This document shows positions 39,934 to 47,410 of a stretch of 64,000 bases of DNA, piece by piece. Source of the stretch: Nocardia vinacea NBRC 16497. GTDB taxonomy: Bacteria > Actinomycetota > Actinomycetes > Mycobacteriales > Mycobacteriaceae. The stretch is taken from positions 1-64,000 of the forward strand of contig NZ_BAGN01000115.1 of assembly GCF_000308835.1 (NCBI RefSeq). The letters run 5' to 3'. The stretch's first letter is position 1. Every line of letters starts with the position of its first letter. The notes under the pieces are model-generated. The model did no database searches. It had not been told where the DNA came from and saw nothing but the letters and a program-made list of their open reading frames with translations. Both the position numbers and the translations under genes were made by a program.

Positions 39934-42183
39934 TCACCGGGCGACAATACGTTCCAGAGCGGCGAGGTCCTGTTCGAGCATCCGGAACAACCAGTAGATA
40001 GCGATGAAGGCCAACGCGCTGCCCACACACAGCACACGCAGCGGCACGATGACCGCCGGAATATCCTCGGCGGGAATGAATGTCGCGCCCGCGACGCCGA
40101 GCAGCGGTACGGCGGCGGCGATGGCGAGGAAGTAGGTGCAGCTGCGGTCGAGCCGGCGCAATTGGACACCGTCGGCCGCGCCGAGTCCGCCGTGCGGCAG
40201 GAACATCGGGTAGATGCTGCGCACCGCATAAAAACTGACCAGAAAATACGGGTAGGCCATGGCGATCGCGCCGCAAACGATCTGGGTGATGAAGAAGTGC
40301 ACATAGGCCTCGGTGGTGAGGTGATTGCCGGAGACCCGAACCGATACCGGGACGACAACTCCGGCCAATACCCATAATGCGAAGCAGGTCAACACATTTC
40401 GGCGACCGAGTTGCAGGGCCTCGCTGCGGGCGCGCGTCAGAGTCGGCGCGTCGTAGGACTTGCCCTTGCGTAGTCCGCGCGAAATGGACCACAGATCGAC
40501 CAGCAGCACATTGGTGACGATGACCCCGATCAGGAAGCAGATGCCGTAGGCGGCGACGGCGATCTGGTCGAAGCGGAGCTGCGCCTGCTCGTCCAGTTTG
40601 GCGATGATGAGCGTGCGATTGTGGTTGTAGCTGTACAGGATTGCCAGCGCATTCGGAACGCCGATGGCCAGCGCCATGATGGGGTGCATGAGCACCCGTG
40701 CGCGCAACTGCCAGCTATGCGGCGGCGGGTCGACCAGATCGCGGGCGCGCGCATCCAGGCAGACATCGAATTGCTGGGCCATATCCGCGCCGCGCGCCCA
40801 CCGCTTATCCGGATCCGGGTCGAGGGCGCGGACTAATGCGCGGCGCAGCGCCGCCGGCCAATCGGCCGGAAGATCCTGATAGGGCAGCGATTGCGGACTG
40901 CGCGAGCGGCGGTCCAACATGCCATCGAGTGCGGTGCGATCGCCGCCGGTCACCTTATCGTCATCGAAAGGCTTACGGCCGGTGAGCAATTCCCACAACA
41001 TGACGGCCAGCGCGTAGAGGTCGCTGCGGGTATCGAGGTCGGCGGCTGTCGTCGGTTTGTCCGGGTGCACGGCGGCCAGCTGCTCCGGCGACATGTAGGC
41101 CAGCGAGCCGCCGAAGTAGGCGACGGGGCTGTCACCGGAGACATTACCGCTGAAGCTGATATTGAAATCGGCGAGTTTCGGGATGCCCTCGGCGGTCAGC
41201 AGCACATTGGCCGGTTTGATATCGCGGTGCAGCACTCCGGACCGTCCGGCGTAGTCCAGTGCCTGGGCCAGTCTGCGCCCGAGCCAGGCAATGGTCTCCG
41301 GCCAGGACAGTTCGGCCAGTTCGGCGCGCACGGGGGATTCGCTGGGGCGGATCTCGCCCTTGTCGGCGAGTACGGAGTCGATGACATCGACCAGCCGTGC
41401 GCCCGAGCGTTCGGCCGCCGGTGTGTTGCGCACCCGCTCGAGCACGGTGAACAGTGTCCCGCCCGGCACGTACTGCATGTACAGCAGGCGCAGGCCGCGA
41501 CTCTCCAGGACCCGCTGGTCGAAGACCCGCACAATGTAGTCGTGGTCGAGCTGGGCCAGGGTCTGTGGTTCGGCGCTCTTGTCCTGGGAGATCTTCACCG
41601 CGACGAGCCGCTGCATGGAGCGCTGTCTGGCCAGGAACACCGGCGCGAACGCCCCACGACCCAGCCCGGTCATCAGGTCGAAGTCGTCGATCTTCTGGCC
41701 GACATCGATCTCGTCGAGGTTCACCGGATCGGCGTAGACGGCCAGCAGAGTGCTGTGGTAGTCGTCGGTGGCCAGCATCTCCGAGAGTTGCTCGGCCTGT
41801 TCGGGATAGGCCGCGGTGTATTCCTCGACATCCACTGAACTGCCCGCGCGCCTGCGGACGTGGAACTCTTCGTAGATGAGATCGGGCGGCAGCGGCCAGG
41901 TGCGCAATTCCGGCAGGTCCTCGACATATTCGGCGAGACGCTTCGGCTCCGTGCCACGCATCCACCGGTTCGCCAGATCGACCTTGATCAGCTCGATCAG
42001 CGACACCCGGCGGATGGCGGGGGAGTCCGGTAGGTAGGCGGGCAGATCCGGGGGCGTATCGGCCGCCCGCCAGGCTTCCGCGAATCGCTCGACGACCTCG
42101 GCGACCCCGGTGCCGCGCGGACCGCCCGGCGAGCGGTCCGGACCGACCGTCGCCCCCGGAACCGGCGGAGCGGGGTGCGCCAT
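39934..42183 (-). CDS. Ser/Thr protein kinase with multi-pass C-terminal membrane domain
   Basis: 749 aa. Residues 25-150 form a helical N-terminal region. The kinase domain (about 165-480) has DLMTGLGRGAFAPVFLARQR, RLVAVKISQDK (Lys), VLHRDIKPANVLL and, unusually, KLADFNISFSG with Asn instead of Gly in DFG. SLAYMSPEQLA and DLYALAVMLWELLTGRKPFD follow. Six hydrophobic helices fill residues 510-740 (for example ICFLIGVIVTNVLLVDL and VLTCFALWVLAGVVVPVSV). No PASTA or other known sensor is visible. Signal and substrate unknown. Single gene. Confidence 0.9.
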   Translation of the reverse strand: MAHPAPPVPGATVGPDRSPGGPRGTGVAEVVERFAEAWRAADTPPDLPAYLPDSPAIRRVSLIELIKVDLANRWMRGTEPKRLAEYVEDLPELRTWPLPPDLIYEEFHVRRRAGSSVDVEEYTAAYPEQAEQLSEMLATDDYHSTLLAVYADPVNLDEIDVGQKIDDFDLMTGLGRGAFAPVFLARQRSMQRLVAVKISQDKSAEPQTLAQLDHDYIVRVFDQRVLESRGLRLLYMQYVPGGTLFTVLERVRNTPAAERSGARLVDVIDSVLADKGEIRPSESPVRAELAELSWPETIAWLGRRLAQALDYAGRSGVLHRDIKPANVLLTAEGIPKLADFNISFSGNVSGDSPVAYFGGSLAYMSPEQLAAVHPDKPTTAADLDTRSDLYALAVMLWELLTGRKPFDDDKVTGGDRTALDGMLDRRSRSPQSLPYQDLPADWPAALRRALVRALDPDPDKRWARGADMAQQFDVCLDARARDLVDPPPHSWQLRARVLMHPIMALAIGVPNALAILYSYNHNRTLIIAKLDEQAQLRFDQIAVAAYGICFLIGVIVTNVLLVDLWSISRGLRKGKSYDAPTLTRARSEALQLGRRNVLTCFALWVLAGVVVPVSVRVSGNHLTTEAYVHFFITQIVCGAIAMAYPYFLVSFYAVRSIYPMFLPHGGLGAADGVQLRRLDRSCTYFLAIAAAVPLLGVAGATFIPAEDIPAVIVPLRVLCVGSALAFIAIYWLFRMLEQDLAALERIVAR

Positions 42184-42240
42184 CTGCGCATCGTAGCTCC
42201 GCCGATACCCCGATGGCGGCCGAGTTGGGCAACTGATCTG

Positions 42241-43041
42241 CTAGCTCAATGCCTGGTAGAGGGTGAGCCAGCGGTCCGGGGAGACGAGGCCGACGGGTTC
42301 GTCGAGGGCGATTCCGGCAACGGTGCAGGCCGCTCGGACCTTGTGGGTCGAATGGACCCGGCGCAGTGTGGCCGCGAGGGAGCCACCGAGGCCGGAGAAG
42401 CCGAATTCCACGAGTTGGTGGTAGCCACGGAGTTCCTTTCGTGCGAGCAGTGGTTGTTCGCGTCTGCGCAGCCGCAGGACGGCGGCGTCGACCCGTGGTA
42501 TCGGACGGAAGTGGTGGCGTTCGACTCTGGTGCCCAATTCCATTGTCACGGTGGGCCATTGGGTGATGGTGAGTTTGGTCCAGCGGCCGTAGTCCCCGGC
42601 GTATTTGCGGGCGAACTCGCGTTGGGTCAGTAATGTCGCCGAGCTGAGCCGCGGTGCGGCAAGACACCAGCGGACGATGTCGGTGCTCGCGGCGAACGGA
42701 ATATTGGCGACGACCGTGAATGGTTCGCGGGGCGGAGTGATATCGCGAATATCCGCGTGGTGCACGCGAATTCGACGGTTGTTCGCATAGCGTGTGCGCA
42801 GTCTCTCGGCGTAATGGCGGTCCTTTTCGTAGGCCAGGATGTGGCGCGCGGTGCTCAGGAGTTGCCTGGTGAGCATGCCGTCGCCGGGTCCGATCTCCAC
42901 GACCAGGTCATCGGCGCCGATACCGGCGGCGCGCACCAGCCTCCGCGCGACACCGGTATCTGTGAGGAAGTTCTGTGACAGCTGCTTGCGGGTGCTGCCG
43001 GAGTGGATCCGGGCATGCGGCAGCGAACGATTGCGGGACAT
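42241..43041 (-). CDS. erm: Erm-type 23S rRNA adenine N6-methyltransferase
   Basis: 266 aa. SAM-binding motif: SQNFLTDTGVARRLVRAAGI, then DLVVEIGPGDGMLTRQLLST. Catalytic motif NIPFAAST fits the Erm group (KsgA has NxPY). HHFRPIPRVDAAVLRLRRRE is conserved in both. Erm enzymes methylate A2058 of 23S rRNA and give macrolide-lincosamide-streptogramin B resistance. Lacks KsgA's typical neighbours. ATG 43041 is preceded by GGAGG lying in a hairpin, and a leader frame is present, so expression may be inducible. Intrinsic Erm genes are known in Nocardia and mycobacteria. Confidence 0.88.
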   Translation of the reverse strand: MSRNRSLPHARIHSGSTRKQLSQNFLTDTGVARRLVRAAGIGADDLVVEIGPGDGMLTRQLLSTARHILAYEKDRHYAERLRTRYANNRRIRVHHADIRDITPPREPFTVVANIPFAASTDIVRWCLAAPRLSSATLLTQREFARKYAGDYGRWTKLTITQWPTVTMELGTRVERHHFRPIPRVDAAVLRLRRREQPLLARKELRGYHQLVEFGFSGLGGSLAATLRRVHSTHKVRAACTVAGIALDEPVGLVSPDRWLTLYQALS

Positions 43042-43048
43042 GGGTGTC

Positions 43049-43086
43049 CTCCGAACGGAGTGGTCGAATCAGGAATGTTTGATTCG
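43049..43086 (-). promoter_or_regulatory. Candidate attenuator hairpins in the erm leader
   Basis: Minus strand. Hairpin 1: CTCCG-TT-CGGAG (43060-43049), whose 3' arm is the erm ribosome site. Hairpin 2: CGAATCA and TGATTCG (43086-43080, 43071-43065) with an 8-nt loop. Together they could mask and expose the ribosome site, as in inducible erm genes. Confidence 0.5.
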
Positions 43087-43152
43087 CCCGGACCGTGCCG
43101 GAACACTATGGGGCGCAGCCCATCTCAGTTCGGTGAGAACTGGAGAAATCGA

Positions 43153-43272
43153 TCAGATCGATCGAGGAACGGGAGCAGCGCAGTGCGCGGGCAGAGGCCG
43201 GGCTGCCGCGCGGGGCCGCACGTAGTACGCGGGGGCCACGCACGCTCCGTTCAAGCCAGGACTACCTGCCAT
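43153..43272 (-). CDS. Putative leader peptide of erm
   Basis: 39 aa frame starting MAGSPGLNGACVAPAYYVRP and ending at 43153, 111 bp before erm. A -10-like TAGGTT (43285-43280) stands 7 nt before the ATG, so the transcript could start at the A of the ATG, giving a leaderless leader peptide. Erm genes often have such short peptides on which macrolide-bound ribosomes stall. Supported only by position and composition. Confidence 0.35.
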   Translation of the reverse strand: MAGSPGLNGACVAPAYYVRPRAAARPLPAHCAAPVPRSI

Positions 43273-43279
43273 ACGGACA

Positions 43280-43316
43280 AACCTAGAGCACGCAGGAGTT
43301 GTTCGCGACTGTTTTA
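43280..43316 (-). promoter_or_regulatory. Candidate erm promoter
   Basis: Minus strand: -10-like TAGGTT (43285-43280) with GTCGCG about 18 nt upstream and an AT-rich ATAAAA just before that. An AT-rich box next to the -35 is a mark of WhiB7-controlled promoters in actinobacteria; the match here is only suggestive. Confidence 0.3.
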
Positions 43317-43520
43317 TCGCGCCCGTCGCCAGGGGTAGGGTGGGCCCCGGATGCTGACCAATGGTGGCCCGCACCGTTCGTTGTCGACGGTCTGACTGAT
43401 CCGCGTGCCGAGAATCCGGCTGCCTGGCGTGGACTCAACCTGCTCGGCTTCGCGCTGATGGCCGCCAGGGCCCAACTGGCGGCGAATCCTGCTGCGACTC
43501 AGCCGGAATTCACCGATTGA
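43299..43520 (+). CDS. Small hypothetical protein (possible gene 3' fragment)
   Basis: 73 aa from TTG 43299, no ribosome site. The first 15 residues look random, while ADQWWPAPFVVDGLTDPRAE and NPAAWRGLNLLGFALMAARA look like real protein. The end resembles the close of NADAR-type proteins (NLLGFALM-x-R), so this could be a truncated gene. It overlaps the convergent Sel1 gene by 22 bp. Confidence 0.35.
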   Translation: MFATVLSRPSPGVGWAPDADQWWPAPFVVDGLTDPRAENPAAWRGLNLLGFALMAARAQLAANPAATQPEFTD

Positions 43521-44737
43521 TCGTGTTCGTCGGTCTGCTCCTCGGCGACACAGGCGCGCCAGATCTCGGCTTCGGCGTGATTGCCCTGGCGTTCGAGGAG
43601 CTCGGCGAGTCCGGTCATGGCGCGTGATTCGCGGCGGTCGGCCGCGGTGCGCCACCAGCGCTCGGCATCGCCGAGTTCACCACGATTGAACAGAACGACG
43701 CCGAGGTCATAGGCCGCGCCGGCGTGCCCGGCCTCGGCGGCCTGTGCCCACAGACCGCAGGCTTGTTCTTCCTCGCCGCGGCCGAACATGGCGACGCCGA
43801 GATCGTAGAGGGCTGCGCGATAGCCGCGGTCGCCGTCATTGGTGCGCTCCCGCGATTTGGATTGCTCGGGCTTCGGTGGTTCCGGGAGCGGGGTGTGGTC
43901 GGTATCCGCTGCCTGTTCCTGCATCACCGGAACCTGCTCGGCTACTGACGGTTCCGCCAACCGGGTGCGCGCGGGTTGCAACGGTGTGGTCTGCTCGGCC
44001 GCCGGGAGTTCGGGGTGGGCGAATGTCGTTTGCAGCGGTTCCGGGAACCGCACCAATTCGAGGTCAGGTGACGTCGGCGGCGGCTCAGGGAGTCGAGGCT
44101 GCTCTAGGGCAACGGATACGGTGCGCTGCGGCTGAGTCGGTGGCGCCGGCTGCACGGATGTGTCCGGTCGCGGTTGCGCGGGTGGTGGCGCTTGGGGCGC
44201 GGCGGCAGGCGTCCGGGCGGAGTCGGCGGGCAGACTCGCGGTTTCCACCTCGACCACCAAGTTGGCGAAATTCGGTGGGCCCTCGCCGACGCTGCACCAG
44301 AGGATGATTCGGCCGGTCGGTGGTTGTTCGATGAGGATGCCGTAGTTGCCCGACCAGGATTTCTGTGCGCCGAACCCGTCGACCCAGACCGGGGTCAACG
44401 AGAACAGTGCGCCCGCATCGGTCGGGACTACCTCGAAGGTGACGCCGGCGGCCAGGGCATCGCTCCATACGTCGACCCCGGCCAGGCGTCTGCCATCGAT
44501 GCCGATGTGCCCGTCGACCACCGACAGCCCGATTCCGTGTCCGCGCAGCCCCGCGGGCGGTGCCGCGGACAGCAGCTTCATGGTGACCAGGATCGGCGCG
44601 GATCCGACCTGTTCGGTGTACATCGGATAGATCAGGCTGCCGTTCCAAGTGATCGGGTCGGCGGATCGGTAGCGGGCGGCCAGGGGTAGGTTCTCCGGCG
44701 AATTCTGGGCATACCAGTGCGAATACGGTTGATTCAT
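43499..44737 (-). CDS. Sel1/TPR-repeat protein with proline-rich linker
   Basis: 412 aa from ATG 44737. The N-terminal domain (about 1-165) is beta-rich and unrecognised: NQPYSHWYAQNSPENLPLAA, WNGSLIYPMYTEQVG, VVPTDAGALFSLTPVWVDGF. A Pro/Gln/Glu-rich linker (about 170-300) follows. The end carries Sel1-like repeats: YRAALYDLGVAMFGRGEEEQ, ACGLWAQAAEAGHAGAAYDL and GVVLFNRGELGDAERWWRTA. Sel1 repeats mediate protein contacts. The frame is open upstream to 45007 but overlaps the hemerythrin gene antisense, so 44737 is preferred. Function unknown. Confidence 0.8.
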   Translation of the reverse strand: MNQPYSHWYAQNSPENLPLAARYRSADPITWNGSLIYPMYTEQVGSAPILVTMKLLSAAPPAGLRGHGIGLSVVDGHIGIDGRRLAGVDVWSDALAAGVTFEVVPTDAGALFSLTPVWVDGFGAQKSWSGNYGILIEQPPTGRIILWCSVGEGPPNFANLVVEVETASLPADSARTPAAAPQAPPPAQPRPDTSVQPAPPTQPQRTVSVALEQPRLPEPPPTSPDLELVRFPEPLQTTFAHPELPAAEQTTPLQPARTRLAEPSVAEQVPVMQEQAADTDHTPLPEPPKPEQSKSRERTNDGDRGYRAALYDLGVAMFGRGEEEQACGLWAQAAEAGHAGAAYDLGVVLFNRGELGDAERWWRTAADRRESRAMTGLAELLERQGNHAEAEIWRACVAEEQTDEHDQSVNSG

Positions 44738-44828
44738 ATCGCGCCCCGACCTTTCACCGATGCTTCCTCGCCCCTGTCTACGCGGTCCGGCCGGTAATAC
44801 CGTACCCGCCTCTGATGTGCTGGCTGAT

Positions 44829-45350
44829 TCAGTCCCGAGCGGACCGCATGCGACCCACCGCGACCGTGACGCCGAGAAGTTCCTCGCCCGTCCTGGTACC
44901 CATTTCGAGTTCGTCGAAAGCCTGCACGAGCCTGCGTTCCTCCCAGTGGAAGTGCGATTCCAGGATGGCGGCCAATCCATCGAGTTCGCGCCGTACGGTA
45001 TCGGCATTGTCCGGCCCGATCGAGTCGAGCAGTTCGGTCAGTCTGCGCAGGATATCGGCAACCAGTTGGTGATCGGTGCGCAGTTCGGCCAATACCGGGG
45101 CCAGTTCGGGGAACTGGTCGGCAAGTGCCGGGAACCCTGCGGTGTCCTCGCCGGTGTGGTGTCGGGTCAGCGCGGCGCAGAATGCGGTGCAGTGCACGCG
45201 AAGTTGCGTCGGCCGCAGCTCTGCACCTGCCGCATAGTCGGTGACATCCGCGCGTATTCGCGTGAGTTCGGTTCGCAGCCAGTCGTGTATCGCCACCAGT
45301 TCCTGTCCGAGGGCGCGCGCCCGGTTTGCGTCGAGGTCGGTTGATGCCAT
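44829..45350 (-). CDS. Hemerythrin HHE domain protein
   Basis: 173 aa. Iron-ligand pattern: AIHDWLRTELTRI (first His), FCAALTRHHTGEDTAGFPAL (His-His...Glu), LRTDHQLVADILRRLTELLD and ILESHFHWEERRLVQAFDEL (His-x-x-x-Glu). Four-helix bundle that binds a di-iron centre and oxygen, NO or similar ligands. Members of this type are common in mycobacteria and Nocardia. No redox partner is encoded next to it. Confidence 0.88.
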   Translation of the reverse strand: MASTDLDANRARALGQELVAIHDWLRTELTRIRADVTDYAAGAELRPTQLRVHCTAFCAALTRHHTGEDTAGFPALADQFPELAPVLAELRTDHQLVADILRRLTELLDSIGPDNADTVRRELDGLAAILESHFHWEERRLVQAFDELEMGTRTGEELLGVTVAVGRMRSARD

Positions 45351-45638
45351 GGATCGTCTCTCGTTCGAGGAAGACGCACGGGCCGTGCGGCTCCGCGAAG
45401 GGTGCTGGAATGCGGTGGGGCCTCGATGCCCCGCTCGACCTCAGTGCGAGCGCGAATGTGGACGCACGGCGGACTCCTCGATCACGGTGCCTCCATGCCG
45501 ATCGCCGTCCACCCGGCGCCGCCACGCGACACATCCACGATCTTGCACCTGACGGGGGCCGCCGATCAACTTGGTGTGTTCGAAGACGTTGCGCGCCACG
45601 TGAAATTGCAGTTCATGCCCGATCCTGCATCGTCACGC

Positions 45639-45669
45639 ATTTATATGTAACTCACGGTTACATATAAAT
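45639..45669. promoter_or_regulatory. AT-rich inverted repeat, possible operator
   Basis: ATTTATATGTAAC and GTTACATATAAAT, perfect 13-bp arms around TCACG. Very AT-rich against a GC-rich background. It is 289 bp before the hemerythrin gene (minus strand). Confidence 0.5.
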
Positions 45670-45753
45670 CGGGTTCTGCGGAATTCGAATGCCAGAGCGG
45701 CGATGCGATCATCGTACCCGGTCCCGGACCGCGATGCGACGCGACCGCGAAAG

Positions 45754-45780
45754 ATTCGACCCACGAAACGTGGGTCGAAT
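45754..45780 (-). terminator. Hairpin terminator
   Basis: 12-bp perfect inverted repeat (45754-45765 and 45769-45780) with an AAA loop, 14 bp after the stop of the minus-strand membrane protein gene. Confidence 0.75.
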
Positions 45781-45794
45781 CGAACGTTGAGTTG

Positions 45795-46832
45795 TCAGAC
45801 GCCGACTGCCTCTGCTATTTCCGCCTCGGCCTCGGCGGGGCGCTGTGCACGCGCGGGAGCGGTAGGCGCGGGGGAGTAACGGCGTTCGTGTCGCGCGGCC
45901 ACCACCAGCATTACCGCGCCGACGACCAGCCACACGAACAGGCTCGCGATGCGGCCGGCGAAACCCGCACCTGCGTCGAAGTACAGCAGGCTGCGCGCAC
46001 CCTCCACGAAACCCGCACCGTTCCAGAAGGCGTGCAGCGAACCGAAGAGGCCGTTCTGCAGTTCGGGGCGGTAGATGCCGCCGGAGGTGGTGAAGTTGAG
46101 CATGACGAACAGCACCATCAGCGCGAGCGTGGTCCAGCGCTTCAGGAAGGTGTGCAGTCCGATCCCGACGGTGATGATGCCCGCCGAGTACAGCCAGCCC
46201 ATCGCCCAGATTGCCGCGTAGTCGTGGTCGACGACATGGAAGACCGGCGCGGCCACCACGATTCCGATGATGCTGACCACCAGTGCGGTCGCCAGGCCGA
46301 TCGCCGCGCGCACCCGCATGGACAGTCCGGCGCCCGCCGCGCCGATCGCGGCGACGCTGCCGTAGGAGCCGATACTCAGGGCGACGAGCAGAAAGAACAG
46401 ACCCTGTCCGGTGGGGTCACCGCTGGCAGTCCGGGTGATATCGGTGACCGTCATCGGCACCCCCTGCGTCCCGGCAACCTGCCGGAACACCAACTCGACC
46501 GCCATCGCCGTGGTGTCGGAATTGGCCTTGGCCACAACCAGTTCGGGATGTTGCGCGTCGGGAATGTAGGCGCCGGAGAGCGTGCGGTCGCGCAGCTGTG
46601 CGGTGGCGTCGTCACGGGTGGGCAGCGTGACGACCTCGAGCGCGTCGCCGGCCTTGTCCTTCATGGTCTGCGCCAGCACCATGTCCCGCGCGGATGTGCC
46701 GACCACAGCCACCTTCAGATGGTTCGGCTCGGGTTGATGGAACGCACCAAGATAGGCCAGCGCCATGCCGAGACACATCAGCAGTGGGGTCAGCAGATGT
46801 CCGGCGACATGCCGTAGCTGGTGCGAACGCAT
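45795..46832 (-). CDS. ABC-2/YhgE-like membrane permease
   Basis: 345 aa from ATG 46832, preceded by AGGAG. One N-terminal helix (LLTPLLMCLGMALAYLGAF), an extracytoplasmic segment of about 105 residues with VVGTSARDMVLAQTMKDKAG, then five helices from residue 145, such as LFFLLVALSIGSYGSVAAIG and LALMVLFVMLNFTTSGGIYR. The layout is that of YhgE/ABC-2-type permeases or phage-infection-protein relatives. No ATPase is adjacent. Divergent from a MarR gene with two palindromic operators between them, so MarR probably represses it; an efflux role is possible. Confidence 0.8.
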   Translation of the reverse strand: MRSHQLRHVAGHLLTPLLMCLGMALAYLGAFHQPEPNHLKVAVVGTSARDMVLAQTMKDKAGDALEVVTLPTRDDATAQLRDRTLSGAYIPDAQHPELVVAKANSDTTAMAVELVFRQVAGTQGVPMTVTDITRTASGDPTGQGLFFLLVALSIGSYGSVAAIGAAGAGLSMRVRAAIGLATALVVSIIGIVVAAPVFHVVDHDYAAIWAMGWLYSAGIITVGIGLHTFLKRWTTLALMVLFVMLNFTTSGGIYRPELQNGLFGSLHAFWNGAGFVEGARSLLYFDAGAGFAGRIASLFVWLVVGAVMLVVAARHERRYSPAPTAPARAQRPAEAEAEIAEAVGV

Positions 46833-46845
46833 GAAGGTCAACTCC

Positions 46846-46887
46846 TAATAGTTGGTAAATACAACTATTACTGTTGTATCATACAAC
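46846..46887. promoter_or_regulatory. Two MarR-type operators in the divergent promoter
   Basis: Site 1: TAATAGTTG (46846-46854) and CAACTATTA (46862-46870), 9-bp arms. Site 2: GTTGTAT-C-ATACAAC (46873-46887), 7-bp arms. They share the half-site GTTG and fill the gap between the MarR and permease genes. Confidence 0.7.
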
Positions 46888-46904
46888 TGATGTATAGTGC
46901 AACC

Positions 46905-47333
46905 ATGTCCATCGAACCGCGCACCGCGGCGATCCACATCATCCAGCGCGAACTGACCGCCTTCGCTCGGCGCGCCCGCGGCCGCGCCTCGGAGCTGCAT
47001 CCGGAGTTGTCGCTGGTGGCGTCGAGCATTCTGGATCTGGTCATCGAGCGCGACGGCTGTCAGGCGACCGATCTCGCGGACCACTTCGTGCTCGACAAAT
47101 CCACGGTCAGCCGACAGGTGGGTGCGCTGGAGCGCTTGGGGTACCTGACCCGGGAGGTCGATCCGGAGAACCGGCGCAACCACATCCTGCGGCCGACGCC
47201 GGAGGGCCGGCGGGTCGCGGGGGCGGCCGAGCGGCGTCGCCATCAGGAGTTCGCCGAGCGCTTGACGGCATGGGATGACGCCGACATCCGGCGTTTCGCC
47301 GACTATCTGGTCCGCTATAACACCGCGAAATAA
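46905..47333 (+). CDS. MarR-family transcriptional regulator
   Basis: 142 aa from ATG 46905; an ATG at 46890 would add five residues. Winged helix: LVASSILDLVIERDGCQATD, LADHFVLDKSTVSRQVGALE and RLGYLTREVDPENRRNHILR. Helical arms for dimerisation flank it. Divergent from the permease, with two palindromes in the shared promoter, which also suggests autoregulation. Inducer unknown. Confidence 0.9.
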   Translation: MSIEPRTAAIHIIQRELTAFARRARGRASELHPELSLVASSILDLVIERDGCQATDLADHFVLDKSTVSRQVGALERLGYLTREVDPENRRNHILRPTPEGRRVAGAAERRRHQEFAERLTAWDDADIRRFADYLVRYNTAK

Positions 47334-47410
47334 CCGCGCGAATTCCCAAGTCCCACTGCGTAATCCCCATAATCCCGGTCACCAAACCAAGCGCTTGCTA
47401 CGCTCACTCG

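Larger units (their letters stand above)
45351..45794. other. Intergenic region with two inverted repeats
   Basis: About 444 bp without a supported gene. A plus-strand frame at 45402-45650 contains ILHLTGAADQLGVFEDVARH but lacks other support. The region holds the AT-rich palindrome at 45639-45669 and the hairpin at 45754-45780, described separately. Confidence 0.5.

Noticed and set aside
45402..45650. Plus-strand frame with ILHLTGAADQLGVFEDVARH
   Set aside because: No ribosome site and the N-terminal half looks random; kept only as a remark in the gap entry.
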